Assembly: GCA_958450365.1 (NCBI GenBank)
Contig: CAUEEP010000924.1
Location: 1,188,501-1,252,500 of the forward strand
DNA from: Mesorhabditis belari
Taxonomy: Eukaryota > Nematoda > Chromadorea > Rhabditida > Rhabditidae
DNA: 64,000 nt
Reading direction: 5' to 3'
This document shows positions 35,201 to 41,100 of the stretch, in pieces (within the stretch, counting starts at the first letter, position 1; each line of letters begins with the position of its first letter). The notes under the pieces were generated by a model, which was given only the letters and a program-made list of their open reading frames with translations, was not told the origin of the DNA and searched no databases. The position numbers and the translations under genes were made by a program.

Positions 35201-36828
35201 TTGTCCATCTTTTAGCTAATTATATGTATTTGTTCTGTTTTGATACCTCTGGTAGTTGAATAGCCGGAGCACTCATCATATCACCACCATCTTCAAACGA
35301 CTCGGTGGTGATGCCAGGACGGAAAGCCATCTAGAAATTTTTGAGTCTTCAAAGATCAAATCTCAGCAATGTTACTTTGATCTTCAGAAAAGCCTCATTG
35401 CAATCGGCTAGCAGATATTTCGCTTTGCGTGAGTAGATTCTCACGATTCCCAATAGGAGATGTCCGGTGGTTCGTAACGCCATTTTGCTCTGGAATTTCC
35501 ACGTTTACCCTCAAAAGTTCATTGACCTGAGACACAAGATTTAAGAGTTATTATCGAATTTGAAGTTTTATTGACAATGTTTAGTTTGTTTTTTAAACAT
35601 CTGATCAATGGCAGATAGGCTAATAAAAAGGGGGGTAGTCAAAACAGCGCCGTCAAAAATTTCTCACAATCCAAAAAACCAAGGCGGCTCAAGTTTTATA
35701 TCAAAAAATTCCTTGCGTTCTTGGCTACATGATGGGTGAAACAGTTTTTTCAAAAAAAGTTAATATTTCATAGATAAAAAGAGCACTCAAAATGGGCCTC
35801 TAAAGATATTCAGTTAACCAACTGAGTATCACTCGACGCCCAAAACAGCGACGAGCAAAAAAATTATTTTATAGATTTTTGCTTTTGCTTTTTCTTTGGT
35901 GTTTTTAACTTTTTCTGTCCACTTTTTGTGTTTTTAGGGTAAAAAAAAAGGCGGAGAATCCGATTTTTTTTTTTAAAGCTTTACGCATAGAAACCTGCGA
36001 TAGCGTTTATAAAATTGACTTTAAACCAAAAATAACAATTTTTTTTCCTTTTACGGCCTGTTTTTTAACATTTTCACTAACTTTTTATTTCTACTACGGA
36101 TCACTTGAAAGCTCTAACCGTTTATGTTCATCATCGCTAGTGTTATGATGTTTCAGAGTCTCTTGGACTATTAATTTCATGCTATTTTAATGGTTTTTTA
36201 TGCATCGTTTAATTGTTATCGTTTATTGTTGTTGGTCATGTTATTTTTAAATAAATTATCAAAATTAAAAGCTGCTAATAAAAAAAATGAGTGTACATTG
36301 TAAAAGAAAAAAAAAACTTTGTTTTGCATCGGCGCTGTTTTGGGCGTTTTTCATTGGCGCTGTTTTGGGTACGGCGCTATTTTGGGTGGCGCTGTTTTGG
36401 GATAGACCCATTTTAAGTGCTCTTTTTATCTATGAAATATTAACTTTTTTTAAAAACTGTTTCATCCATCATGTAGCCAAGAACGCAAGGAATTTTTTGA
36501 TATAAAACTTGAGCCGGCTTGGTTTTTTGGATTGTGAGAAATTTGACGGCGCTGTTTTGACTACCCCCCAATAAAAATGGCAATAAAGATTGCAATTGAA
36601 ATTTGATTGTGATAACCCTTTGAATTGTGATTTTAAATACAGAGCTAAAAGCTAATTTAGCATTTCGAAAATTCTTTCCCCAACCTTTGGTTTAATGATC
36701 TCATCAACGGCATCTTGTACATTCGTCTCATAGATTTGCGCCTTTGATAGCTTTTTCTCCCAATGAGCGGCAAGCCAAATCTTTGCTAGTGGGCCCTTTT
36801 TCGAGAGGACGAATTGAGCGTAGAACAT
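11218..36828 (-). CDS. rad21: Cohesin kleisin subunit, RAD21/SCC1 family (15 exons)
   Basis: RAD21 kleisins close the cohesin ring between SMC1 and SMC3 in the nucleus and are cut by separase at anaphase. Exons (high to low): 36685-36828, 35376-35489, 35247-35330, 33941-34087, 33752-33885, 33595-33707, 33058-33153, 31441-31567, 29734-29826, 29540-29612, 29345-29461, 18110-18202, 17374-17448, 16498-16605, 11218-11391. All phases join, giving about 563 residues (human RAD21 is 631). The N-terminus ([20 protein letters not shown]) and the stretch to MAFRPG (exon 3) are the Rad21/Rec8 N domain. A basic patch (GRPRKRR) lies in exon 8. DLAPPT and NVEKLF follow in exons 9-10. The last exon ([18 protein letters not shown]) is the C-terminal winged helix that binds SMC1. 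EQIR (about residues 194-197) fits the separase ExxR rule at the place of the human EIMR site. A cgttttcag acceptor at 36859-36861, about 30 nt before the start codon, suggests trans-splicing. The exon 13 donor is weak. A meiotic paralogue cannot be excluded. Confidence 0.93.
11411..11948. repeat. Minisatellite, 30-bp unit, beside the last kleisin exon
   Basis: About 18 units of 30 bp (core GAAATGAGCCTGTTGTTCGG, with a C/T variant in the TTCGG/TTTGG part). It starts about 20 bp upstream of the acceptor of the last rad21 exon (AG at 11392-11393), so it forms that intron's 3' end. All three minus frames and one plus frame are open because 30 is divisible by three; these are not separate genes. 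Confidence 0.92.
12186..12233 (-). pseudogene. 48-bp duplicate of part of the last rad21 exon
   Basis: Identical over 48 bp to exon positions 11311-11358, which encode the region around [16 protein letters not shown] of the winged helix. Here it lies inside the last intron with no splice sites of its own. Nearby are local duplications of a TTTTTGATCAATCTT-containing segment (about 12025-12085 and 12265-12330), so this part of the intron has been rearranged. Confidence 0.85.
12234..13044. other. Intron sequence without a recognised feature
   Basis: Intron 14 of rad21. Mostly unique AT-rich sequence with small local duplications (a TTATCATTAAAGCTTTTA-like inverted pair near 12370-12420 and CTCAAAGCTTTTGAGC modules near 12455-12530). 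Positions 12895-12990 resemble part of the dispersed element at 18640-18890 (tail CACTGGTTTAAGCTACA). Confidence 0.5.
13045..13140. repeat. Short tandem repeat, 32-bp unit, three copies
   Basis: Three consecutive copies of a unit containing GATGGAACTGTGAGAAAGC. Intronic. Confidence 0.85.
13204..13485 (+). repeat. tRNA-like unit (long-arm type) and a second partial copy
   Basis: The first unit (about 13204-13289) has an A-box (GGTCGAGTGGTTAGGAG), a long middle arm and a B-box (GGATTCGATCCC), with GCCG at the 5' end and CGGC at the 3' end able to pair. Its length (about 86 nt) suits a Leu or Ser type. A second, 5'-truncated copy with GGGTTCGATCCC lies at about 13427-13485. Probably a pseudogene pair, inside an intron of rad21. 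Confidence 0.5.
14047..14232. repeat. Minisatellite, 14-bp unit (AATAAGCCAAAGCC)
   Basis: About 13 units of AATAAGCCAAAGCC with AAAGCT and AGAGCC variants. Intronic. The ALAYWLWLI frames seen on the minus strand are by-products. Confidence 0.9.
14630..15290. repeat. Degenerate minisatellite of CTACTGTAGGGCTACAGTAC modules
   Basis: About 650 bp of imperfect modules made of ACTACTGTAGGGCTA and CAGTACGGTTAGGA. CTACTGTAG and CTACAGTA are self- or cross-complementary, so the array can fold extensively. It is far more diverged than the neighbouring arrays, implying greater age. Confidence 0.85.
15300..15720. other. Intron sequence without a recognised feature
   Basis: Unique sequence in the last intron of rad21. 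A 70-codon plus-strand open frame (15455-15667) has no recognisable motif and is not called. Confidence 0.4.
15726..16252. repeat. Minisatellite, 17/24-bp mixed units (CAATAGCTACGTTGAGG)
   Basis: About 27 units of CAATAGCTACGTTGAGG, many followed by an extra 7-bp CAATAGG. The right half is more regular (24-bp alternation). It ends about 250 bp before rad21 exon 14 (16498-16605). Confidence 0.9.
16735..17025. mobile_element. Inverted-repeat element with GCCCCGCCCCTTTGCCAT ends
   Basis: CGCCCCGCCCCTTTGCCATT near 16730-16749 is matched by its complement near 16908-16928, and a third related segment (GCCCCGCCCCTTTTCCCAA) is near 16951. GAGGTTAAAGTTCGATTGC occurs twice in direct orientation near 16889 and 17000. 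Together these suggest a foldback element with a partial duplication. It lies between exons 14 and 13 of rad21. Confidence 0.6.
17660..17870. repeat. Polypyrimidine tract (CTTTCTTTCTTCTTC modules)
   Basis: About 200 bp nearly all pyrimidine on the plus strand (purine on the rad21 coding strand), in modules of CTTTCTTTCTTCTTCC and TTCCTGTCTTC. Lies in the intron between exons 13 and 12. Confidence 0.85.
17882..17955 (+). repeat. Possible tRNA-like unit
   Basis: GGTTCAATTCCCCG resembles a B-box/T-loop and TAGCTCCGCGGCAAG resembles an A-box about 35 bp upstream. CTGATAAG could hold a GAT anticodon. Stems are imperfect, so this is weak. Confidence 0.3.
18354..18510. mobile_element. Small MITE, about 157 bp
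   Basis: Ends AGAGTGTGTCCCTCTCAAG and the near-complement CTTGAGAGGAACACACTCT. The arms continue inward (GCGCAAAATAGGAAACG against CGTTTCTTATTTTGCAC), so nearly the whole element can fold. TTCTAAT-like sequence on both sides may be a target duplication. In intron 11 of rad21. Confidence 0.75.
18640..18890. mobile_element. Dispersed element, copy 1 (inverted copy at 56798-57085)
   Basis: Shares most of its length, in inverse orientation, with 56798-57085, including CTCGTACAGTCGCGTAGTCG, GCGCCCGTACTTTCAAAAAA and CACTCCGCACCGTCAT. It contains an inner inverted pair around TATCAAAAAATAGC / GCTATTTTTTGATA. The conserved parts suggest a mobile family without its own coding capacity. Confidence 0.75.
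19146..19375. repeat. Minisatellite of CAAAGCTAAAATA and ACGATC modules
   Basis: Ten or eleven modules of roughly 20-23 bp, alternating ACAACGATCC and AAGGATCTGG between GCTAAAATA segments, giving a partly regular dimer pattern. Intronic. Confidence 0.85.
19848..20126. repeat. Minisatellite, 15-bp unit (CAGCCAGTTGCCCAG type)
   Basis: About 18 units. The left five are GAGCAGCTAGTT, the middle ones GCCCAGCCAGTT, the right ones CCCCAGCCAGTT, each 15 bp with its neighbours, so variants are sorted along the array. [16 protein letters not shown] and QPVAQPVA frames on the two strands are by-products of the 15-bp length. Confidence 0.9.
20300..20940. other. Intron sequence without a recognised feature
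   Basis: AT-rich intronic sequence with a (CTTT)n run near 20600-20652. No conserved frame or inverted element is evident. Confidence 0.4.
20962..21262. repeat. Hexanucleotide array (AGCTCT)n with TGCAG interruptions
   Basis: A long (AGCTCT)n tract interrupted by AGCTGCA and TTCTGCA motifs. The pure core is at about 21150-21215. Related (CTAGTT)n and (CTCTAG)n arrays lie at 31848-32382 and 53757-53890. Confidence 0.9.
21545..21655. repeat. Minisatellite, 17-bp unit (AAGCCAATAGCCAATCT)
   Basis: About six units of AAGCCAATAGCCAATCT. Short and regular. Intronic. Confidence 0.85.
22356..22982. mobile_element. MITE with CTGTAACCCTTGTCTGACTA ends and TA target
   Basis: 627 bp, flanked by TA on each side. 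The terminal inverted repeat is at least 20 bp (CTGTAACCCTTGTCTGACTA and complement). Inside, a segment of about 100 bp with CCAATTTTGCCGGTTGACCG and TCTCGACACGGTAATCAAC is repeated in tandem. No transposase frame. Confidence 0.8.
23158..23205. repeat. Short array (CTTTGA)n/(CTCTGA)n
   Basis: Eight hexamers TTTGAC/TCTGAC. Lies between a MITE and a tRNA-like region. Confidence 0.8.
23362..23592 (-). repeat. tRNA-like unit with an adjoining minisatellite built from it
   Basis: On the minus strand, GTTGCTCGGTGGCCAACAGG (about 23569-23588) looks like the 5' end and A-box of a tRNA-like unit, and AGGTTCGATCCTCGG (about 23528-23542) its B-box. To the left is an array (about 23362-23472) of GAGTTGCTTGATGGCCAACC units that carries related GTTGCT and GGCCAACC words in a new order. 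The array is best read as amplified from this kind of unit. Confidence 0.55.
23754..23930. repeat. Minisatellite, GGCATACTATAA with or without GCA
   Basis: About thirteen units of 12 or 15 bp around GGCATACTATAA. Lengths divisible by three give the open [10 protein letters not shown] frame, which is not a gene. Confidence 0.85.
24463..24795. mobile_element. Mariner-like deletion derivative
   Basis: Starts with the mariner end TTGGGTTGGTGAATTGAAAA after a TA. The first 120 bp match other mariner copies here (24799, and inverted at 34969). From about 24586 it switches to a GC-richer segment (GCGCAGGGCTTTTACATAAC) that recurs at the right edge of the window (63806-64000), so this deletion form has its own copies. 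Confidence 0.7.
24799..25341. mobile_element. Mariner-like element, internally deleted
   Basis: Begins TTAGGTTGGTGGATCGAAAA after TA and ends with the complement of a mariner end (CAATTCCCCAACCCAA). The right TA is not preserved. It keeps both ends and short parts of the longer copy at 34103-34969 but lacks the catalytic region. A further terminal remnant is at about 25815-25853. Confidence 0.75.
25360..26620. other. Intron sequence without a supported gene
   Basis: AT-rich sequence in the 11-kb intron of rad21. GATTACGGTAGCTAT-like words recur near 26185 and 26232, and again near 45455-45545, so they may be pieces of a dispersed repeat. No exon is supported. Confidence 0.4.
26632..26710. 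repeat. Short tandem repeat, 20-bp unit (GAGGAGAAGAAAGATGGAAA)
   Basis: Four purine-rich units. Intronic. Confidence 0.8.
26838..27273. mobile_element. Tigger-like MITE carrying an internal minisatellite
   Basis: The left end CAGTCGACTCTCTTTCTCTA and right end near-complement (TAGAGAGAGTTGATTG) are flanked by TA. Between them an array (about 26865-27115) of TTTGGTTCCTTATCTCTCTAA units extends the start of the element. TATAACGG near both ends is typical of the Tigger/pogo-like ends in this window. No transposase. Confidence 0.75.
27525..27795. repeat. Minisatellite, 14-bp unit (GAAGACTGATACTA)
   Basis: About 19 highly uniform units, with a few GAGGACTG and GATATTA variants. The uniformity suggests recent expansion. 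Intronic. Confidence 0.92.
28150..29025. mobile_element. Mariner-like MITE family, long copy
   Basis: Ends TTGGGTTGTCCAGTTATGAA and complement; the left TA is lost. The outer parts match the 579-bp copy at 61289-61867. About 300 bp of extra sequence (about 28570-28870) with no recognised origin lies near the right end. The short open frames here (61-95 codons) have no transposase motifs. Confidence 0.7.
29919..30660 (+). mobile_element. Tc1-like element remnants, two in direct order
   Basis: Two copies of the end CAGGGTGACCAAGAATTACC, each after TA, start at 29919 and 30451 in the same direction. The first contains a broken transposase start at about 30110-30245: the helix-turn-helix can be read (KRLNVPRS, then [10 protein letters not shown]), after which stops and frame changes accumulate and no DDE core is seen. 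The second repeats a shortened part of the same region. Not active. Between exons 9 and 8 of rad21. Confidence 0.75.
30930..31075. mobile_element. Fragment of a TACCGTATTTTCTC repeat family
   Basis: CGTATTTTCCCTAATAGTAG, followed by GAAGCTTTTGCAGAAGCTCAACACTC-like sequence, matches the repeats at 55063-55328 and 55535-55760 and, at its end, those at 48741 and 50020. Only one terminus is seen here. Confidence 0.6.
31145..31330. repeat. Minisatellite, 12-bp unit (GAATGTACAATA)
   Basis: About 15 identical units of GAATGTACAATA, showing strong homogeneity. It lies 110 bp from the donor of rad21 exon 8 (31441-31567) within the following intron. YNRMYNRM and YILLYILL frames are by-products. Confidence 0.93.
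31848..32382. repeat. Hexanucleotide array (CTAGTT/CTTGTT)n
   Basis: About 535 bp of hexamers, mainly TTCTAG and TTCTTG with TCCATG. Blocks such as GTCCATGTCCATGTTCTTG recur several times, so there is a higher-order pattern. Length 6 keeps several frames open (SSSSS, LVLVLV). Intron 7 of rad21. Confidence 0.92.
32400..33050. other. Intron sequence without a recognised feature
   Basis: AT-rich sequence of rad21 intron 7. GGCGCTGTTTTGATCAGC near 32724 resembles an inner motif of the hAT-like element at 35630-36569. No gene. Confidence 0.4.
33250..33425. repeat. Minisatellite, about 22-bp unit (GTTAGAACTGTACTTTGTAC)
   Basis: Seven or so units around GTTAGAACTGTACTTTGTAC with deletions in some. 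Lies between rad21 exons 7 and 6. Confidence 0.85.
34103..34969 (-). mobile_element. Mariner-like transposon with a decayed transposase
   Basis: 867 bp, TA on both sides, with inverted ends TTGGGTTGGTGAATTGAAAA and complement. On the minus strand a damaged transposase reading frame covers about 34684-34427. It keeps the mariner catalytic motif IHDNA (the second Asp), then hits a stop. The first and third Asp regions are not intact, so it cannot encode a working enzyme. It sits in intron 3 of rad21 and is the longest mariner copy in the window. Confidence 0.85.
35630..36569. mobile_element. Non-autonomous element with 8-bp target duplication (hAT-like)
   Basis: 940 bp, bounded by a perfect 8-bp duplication AATAAAAA (35622-35629 and 36570-36577). 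The terminal inverted repeats start GGGGGGTAGTCAAAACAGCG and extend inward for about 170 bp with few differences. GGCGCTGTTTTGGG is repeated four times near the right arm. An 8-bp duplication is the hAT habit, but the termini are not classical hAT, so the superfamily is an inference. It lies in intron 1 of rad21, and its good preservation suggests a fairly recent insertion. Confidence 0.88.
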
Positions 36829-36858
36829 TGTTGTTATTTAAGGAGCAACTACCCGAAT

Positions 36859-38098
36859 CTGAAAACGATGAAATTTTCATGGTTATATGCTAAATGTTAG
36901 AAGAGCAATTGACATTCAAATTAGTGGATTTTGACGTAAAATTGGTAAAAGACTTTAACTTTACAGTAAGTTTTCCAAAAACTACGGTATCTACGTAAAA
37001 TTTTTGATAGTAGCATTAATACAAAGAATTATCTAAAAATTGTATGCAAATTTCCTTGCTAGCAAGTTAGCCGATTAAATCGCCCAGCTGCAGGGCTTGG
37101 TGTCGTAGGCAGAAAAGCGTGGTGAGACCCGGAAAAACTCTGAACATCACCCAATTCCAGAGTGCTTACTTTTCGGTCAGATTGGTCCTTTTTCCCTTGT
37201 CTGGTCTTGGGAAATGGAAATCTCTCACGAGAAATAAAGATTTATTGTCATATTTAGGAATTTTATTTTAGCAATAAACCTGCCACTGGTAACCCCAGTT
37301 GGTATATATTATTATTCTTATTCTATTATATAAAACCAAGGTCTTAACCGTCGTTTTGTTGTTAAACAGTAAAATCATTGAATTGAAATCATTTTGGCTT
37401 TATAGGATTTATAAATGTGAATTTAAATTTGAGAGCATTTAAAAATCTCGGTACTTTGGTTGGGAGGAGCCACTTTTATCCTGGCTTAGTTGGATCTAAT
37501 GTTTTGAGTGGTTGTATTGATACCTCTTATCTACCTATTCTAGAGCAATCAATTATGCTTATACTTTTAGAGCATTTACAACATGTTCTAAGTTGTATAT
37601 TGCCGCTTTTATTTGATTTTCAAGTGTAAGCAGCTTTGCGGTAGCGTTTGATGGTTAAAGTACATGAGATTAGGCTAGAATTGCCAAAAACTTGCTAAAA
37701 TTGTCACCAATCTATTAAGCATATTTTATTACCTAAGAAAAGATTAAAGGTATCAATACAACCACTCGAAACATTCGATCCAACTAAGCCAGGATCAAAG
37801 TGGTCCCTTCCAACCAGTAGCAAAATCTCTTTACTGAATCGGAAAATTAAATTCCTGTCGAATTCCTTTTGTTATGCTAAAATTTTATCGAAATTAGTCG
37901 GAAAATCTCTTCATTGACTTAATTATTCAACTGATAAGCTGAATTTCTTAAATTTCTCCAGCACAGCGTGCCTTTCGTTTTTTTCGATTTCACTTCGGCC
38001 AGCTAATCAAACTTTATTTTCACCTTTATTCTTTCTTTCTTTTGTTTTATTTTGATCCTATTCGTCTTCAAGATTCAGTTGATTAATTCATTCTTTAG
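36859..38098. promoter_or_regulatory. Shared upstream region of divergent rad21 and clptm1
   Basis: The two start codons are 1.29 kb apart and point away from each other, so this stretch must hold or border both promoters. It ends at spliced-leader-like acceptors on each side (cgttttcag at 36859-36861 on the minus strand; ttctttag at 38097-38098 on the plus strand). A MITE (37450-37819) occupies its middle. No TATA box or other known element can be asserted. Confidence 0.5.
37450..37819. mobile_element. MITE family A, copy 1
   Basis: Starts GGTACTTTGGTTGGGAGGAG and ends near the complement (TCCCTTCCAACCAG). Long inverted arms include CTGGCTTAGTTGGATC and GTGGTTGTATTGATA. It is closely related to the copy at 38193-38567. 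The right tip is degraded. It sits between the divergent rad21 and clptm1 genes. Confidence 0.8.
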
Positions 38099-38116
38099 AG
38101 CTATCAAACAACTTTG

Positions 38117-41100
38117 ATGGCTGATCAAGTAGCCCCAGCGGCGAATGCTGGTGCAGATGGAGCCCAACCGCCGCAAGAGGTGAACAAGTTTTGGTACTTT
38201 GATGGCTGGAAGGGACCACTTTTCTCCTGGCTTAGTTGGATCGAATGTTTCGAGTGGTTGTATTGATAACTTTTATCTATTTTAGGGAATCAAATATGCT
38301 TAATTGGTGACTATTTTAGCAAAGTTTTGGCAATTCTAGCCTAATCTCATGCACTTTAGCCGCCAAACGCTACCTCAAAGCTGCTTGCACTTAAAAATCA
38401 AGTAAAAGCGGCAATATGAAACTTCAAACATGTTTTAAATGTTCTAAAAGTATAAGCATAAATGATTACACTGGAATAGGTAGATAAAATGTATCAATAC
38501 AACCACTCAAACGTTAGATCCGACTAAGCCAGGATAAAAGTGGCCCCTCCCAACCACCAAAGTACCCAAGTTTTTATTGAGCTGTTCAAGAAGTTGTCAT
38601 ATTTTGCCGAATTCTTGTCGCTATGCTAAAGTTTTATCGGAATTAGTGTGAAGACAGCCAAATTACGATGATACTTAGTAATTACGATGATACTTAAAAC
38701 TACTTACGATTTTTGGCCTTAAGAACCTTGAAAATTTGTTGATAAGCTGTAGAATGATGTAAATTTGGAGCAGAAGCTTCGTTTATAAGTTTCAATTTGT
38801 TTGAAGTGTTGTTCTTGAGCTGAAATCGTGCGTGACAAATAGCCTAGCTTCTAAGGAATGTTTAAAAACGTTTCAGCTATTGCAAACTTTACAAGTCCGT
38901 CATCAATTTTGTTTTTAGGGTGGAGTCTGGGCGGTGGTTAAGGGAATGGTGCGAAACATGATGATCTTCTATTTCATCACCACGCTTATGAAAGGATTTA
39001 CTGGTAAGTTTGGGTATTATAATTTTCTTTAAACTTGTGTTGCAAATTTATTGTTATCTTTTAGGTGGCGGACAGAACTCGGGCAACTCGACGGCGCCTA
39101 CTTCTCGCTTCCCTCCCGCAAAGAACATGTTCTCCGTTGGACAACTATACGATTTATACTTTTATCTTGGGTAAGCTTTTTGTCATTTGATACACTAAAA
39201 TATTGATTTAGTGAGGATGATTCCCGGTTCGACTCGTTCAATGAAGCCCCGTTGTGGAAAGAGGAAGGATTACAGTACGGAGATTGGAGTGGCGGTCCGG
39301 AAAATGTAACCTAAACTTTGTTTACAAACAACATTTGATTTTAGGATGGAAATTATTTGTTCGCGAAAACGATACCGACACCTGAGCCTTTAACGAGAAA
39401 CGCATCACTTTATCTACACGTCTTCGTTGTTAAGGTGTTCTATTTGCAATTTAGTTAGCTGGTTGCCTATTCTAATTAAATGGAAAGACAAATTTGAATG
39501 TGTTTGAGCACTCTGATAAAGGTTTTTATGTTTAGTCTGGTCAAAGTCCGAACCCACAATCGAGAGATCATGTGAAACGCGAGGTGGTCTACGGAAGGCA
39601 GCAACTCAACAAGTACAAAAAGAAATTCTACAAGAAGACTGCTAATCTTTTGACGGGAAAGTCTGAGAAGAGCGATGAAGAGCTTGCGAAAGCCGATGTC
39701 ATGAAATATGAGGTAAGAGATTTAGAAACTAATCTGTCTAACGGGTTAACCCGGCTAACAAAAAGAAGCTATAGCCAATATTTGATCTAAGTAATTGAAA
39801 TATATATATATTTTTAGGTACTCAACTTCTGGCATCCAAACTTGACGATCAACATTGTCGATGATCAAACAGCTTGGACAAAGGGATCACTGCCGGCACC
39901 ACTCGATGAAGCAGTTCAATTCGACCCGTCTGGAACGCAGTACAAGCCCATTCTCTTCTTCAACAATTACTGGAATCTAGGATCGGAATATCAGGTAGTT
40001 AATGTTGATTGGCTTGTAATTTAATGTGGGCTCACATTCTATTCCAATTGACCAATTGTAAGTGACGGAATGACATTTTTTCATTTAGCCTATCAACGAG
40101 ACTGTGAAAGAAGTAAATTTGACGCTCACGTTCTCCCCGATGTCACTTTTCAAATACCAACTCTACGCTAGTCAACAGGTACGAATTTTCAACTTATGAA
40201 TTAAATGAACTGGATATGTGGAGTTCAAGGCTAATCGATCACTTTTTAGATGCGTAACAAATGGAGCGGCATGCTGTCGGGAGATTTCTTCGAGGATGCA
40301 CCTGACGACGATCAAGATCAAATTAAACAGGTTGGTTTGATAAGGAATGTAGCAAGTTATATCTTTAGCTACTCATTTTGCAATTTAGGCTTTACTCGAG
40401 ACGTCTCCAATTCTGCTGACTGTTACAGCTGTCGTCTCATTGCTTCACACTGTTTTTGAATTTTTGGCTTTCAAGGTATCGAATTTATTTAGCAATATTC
40501 ATAAAGCGTTTCTTTAGAATGATATCCAGTTCTGGCGATCCCGGAAATCGCTTGAGGGGTTGTCTGTTCGCTCAGTTTTGTTCAACATTTTCCAGGTATG
40601 GTTTTAGAGTGTTTTCAATATAAAGCTCATCTTTAGTCTGTCATCGTTTTCCTTTACATTTGTGACAATGACACCAATTTTGTCGTCAAGTGCTCGGTCT
40701 TTGTTGGATTGCTAATTGAAGGCTGGAAGATCCCGAAGGTGTGTTTACAGACTTAAACTTGCTATATTGCTTGCTTTAAATTAATTAGTTATAGGGTAAG
40801 ATGATTATTTTTTAGTCTTGTTAATAAAAAAAAATTGTTTTAGGTGATGAATGTGAATGTCGATTATGAGAATAAACTCTTCGGAATCATTCCTCGTGTT
40901 TCTTTCTCGGACAAGGGTTCTTATGTGGAAAGTGACACAAAGGTCTATGATCAAATGGCTTTCAAGTGAGTTATTTACGATTATTTGGGCGAGCTTATGA
41001 GTGCCAATGTATTAAGCTTACTACCTAATTTAGATATCTTTCTTGGGCACTCTTCCCATTGCTTGGAGGCTATGCCGTTTATTCGATGATGTACAATGAG

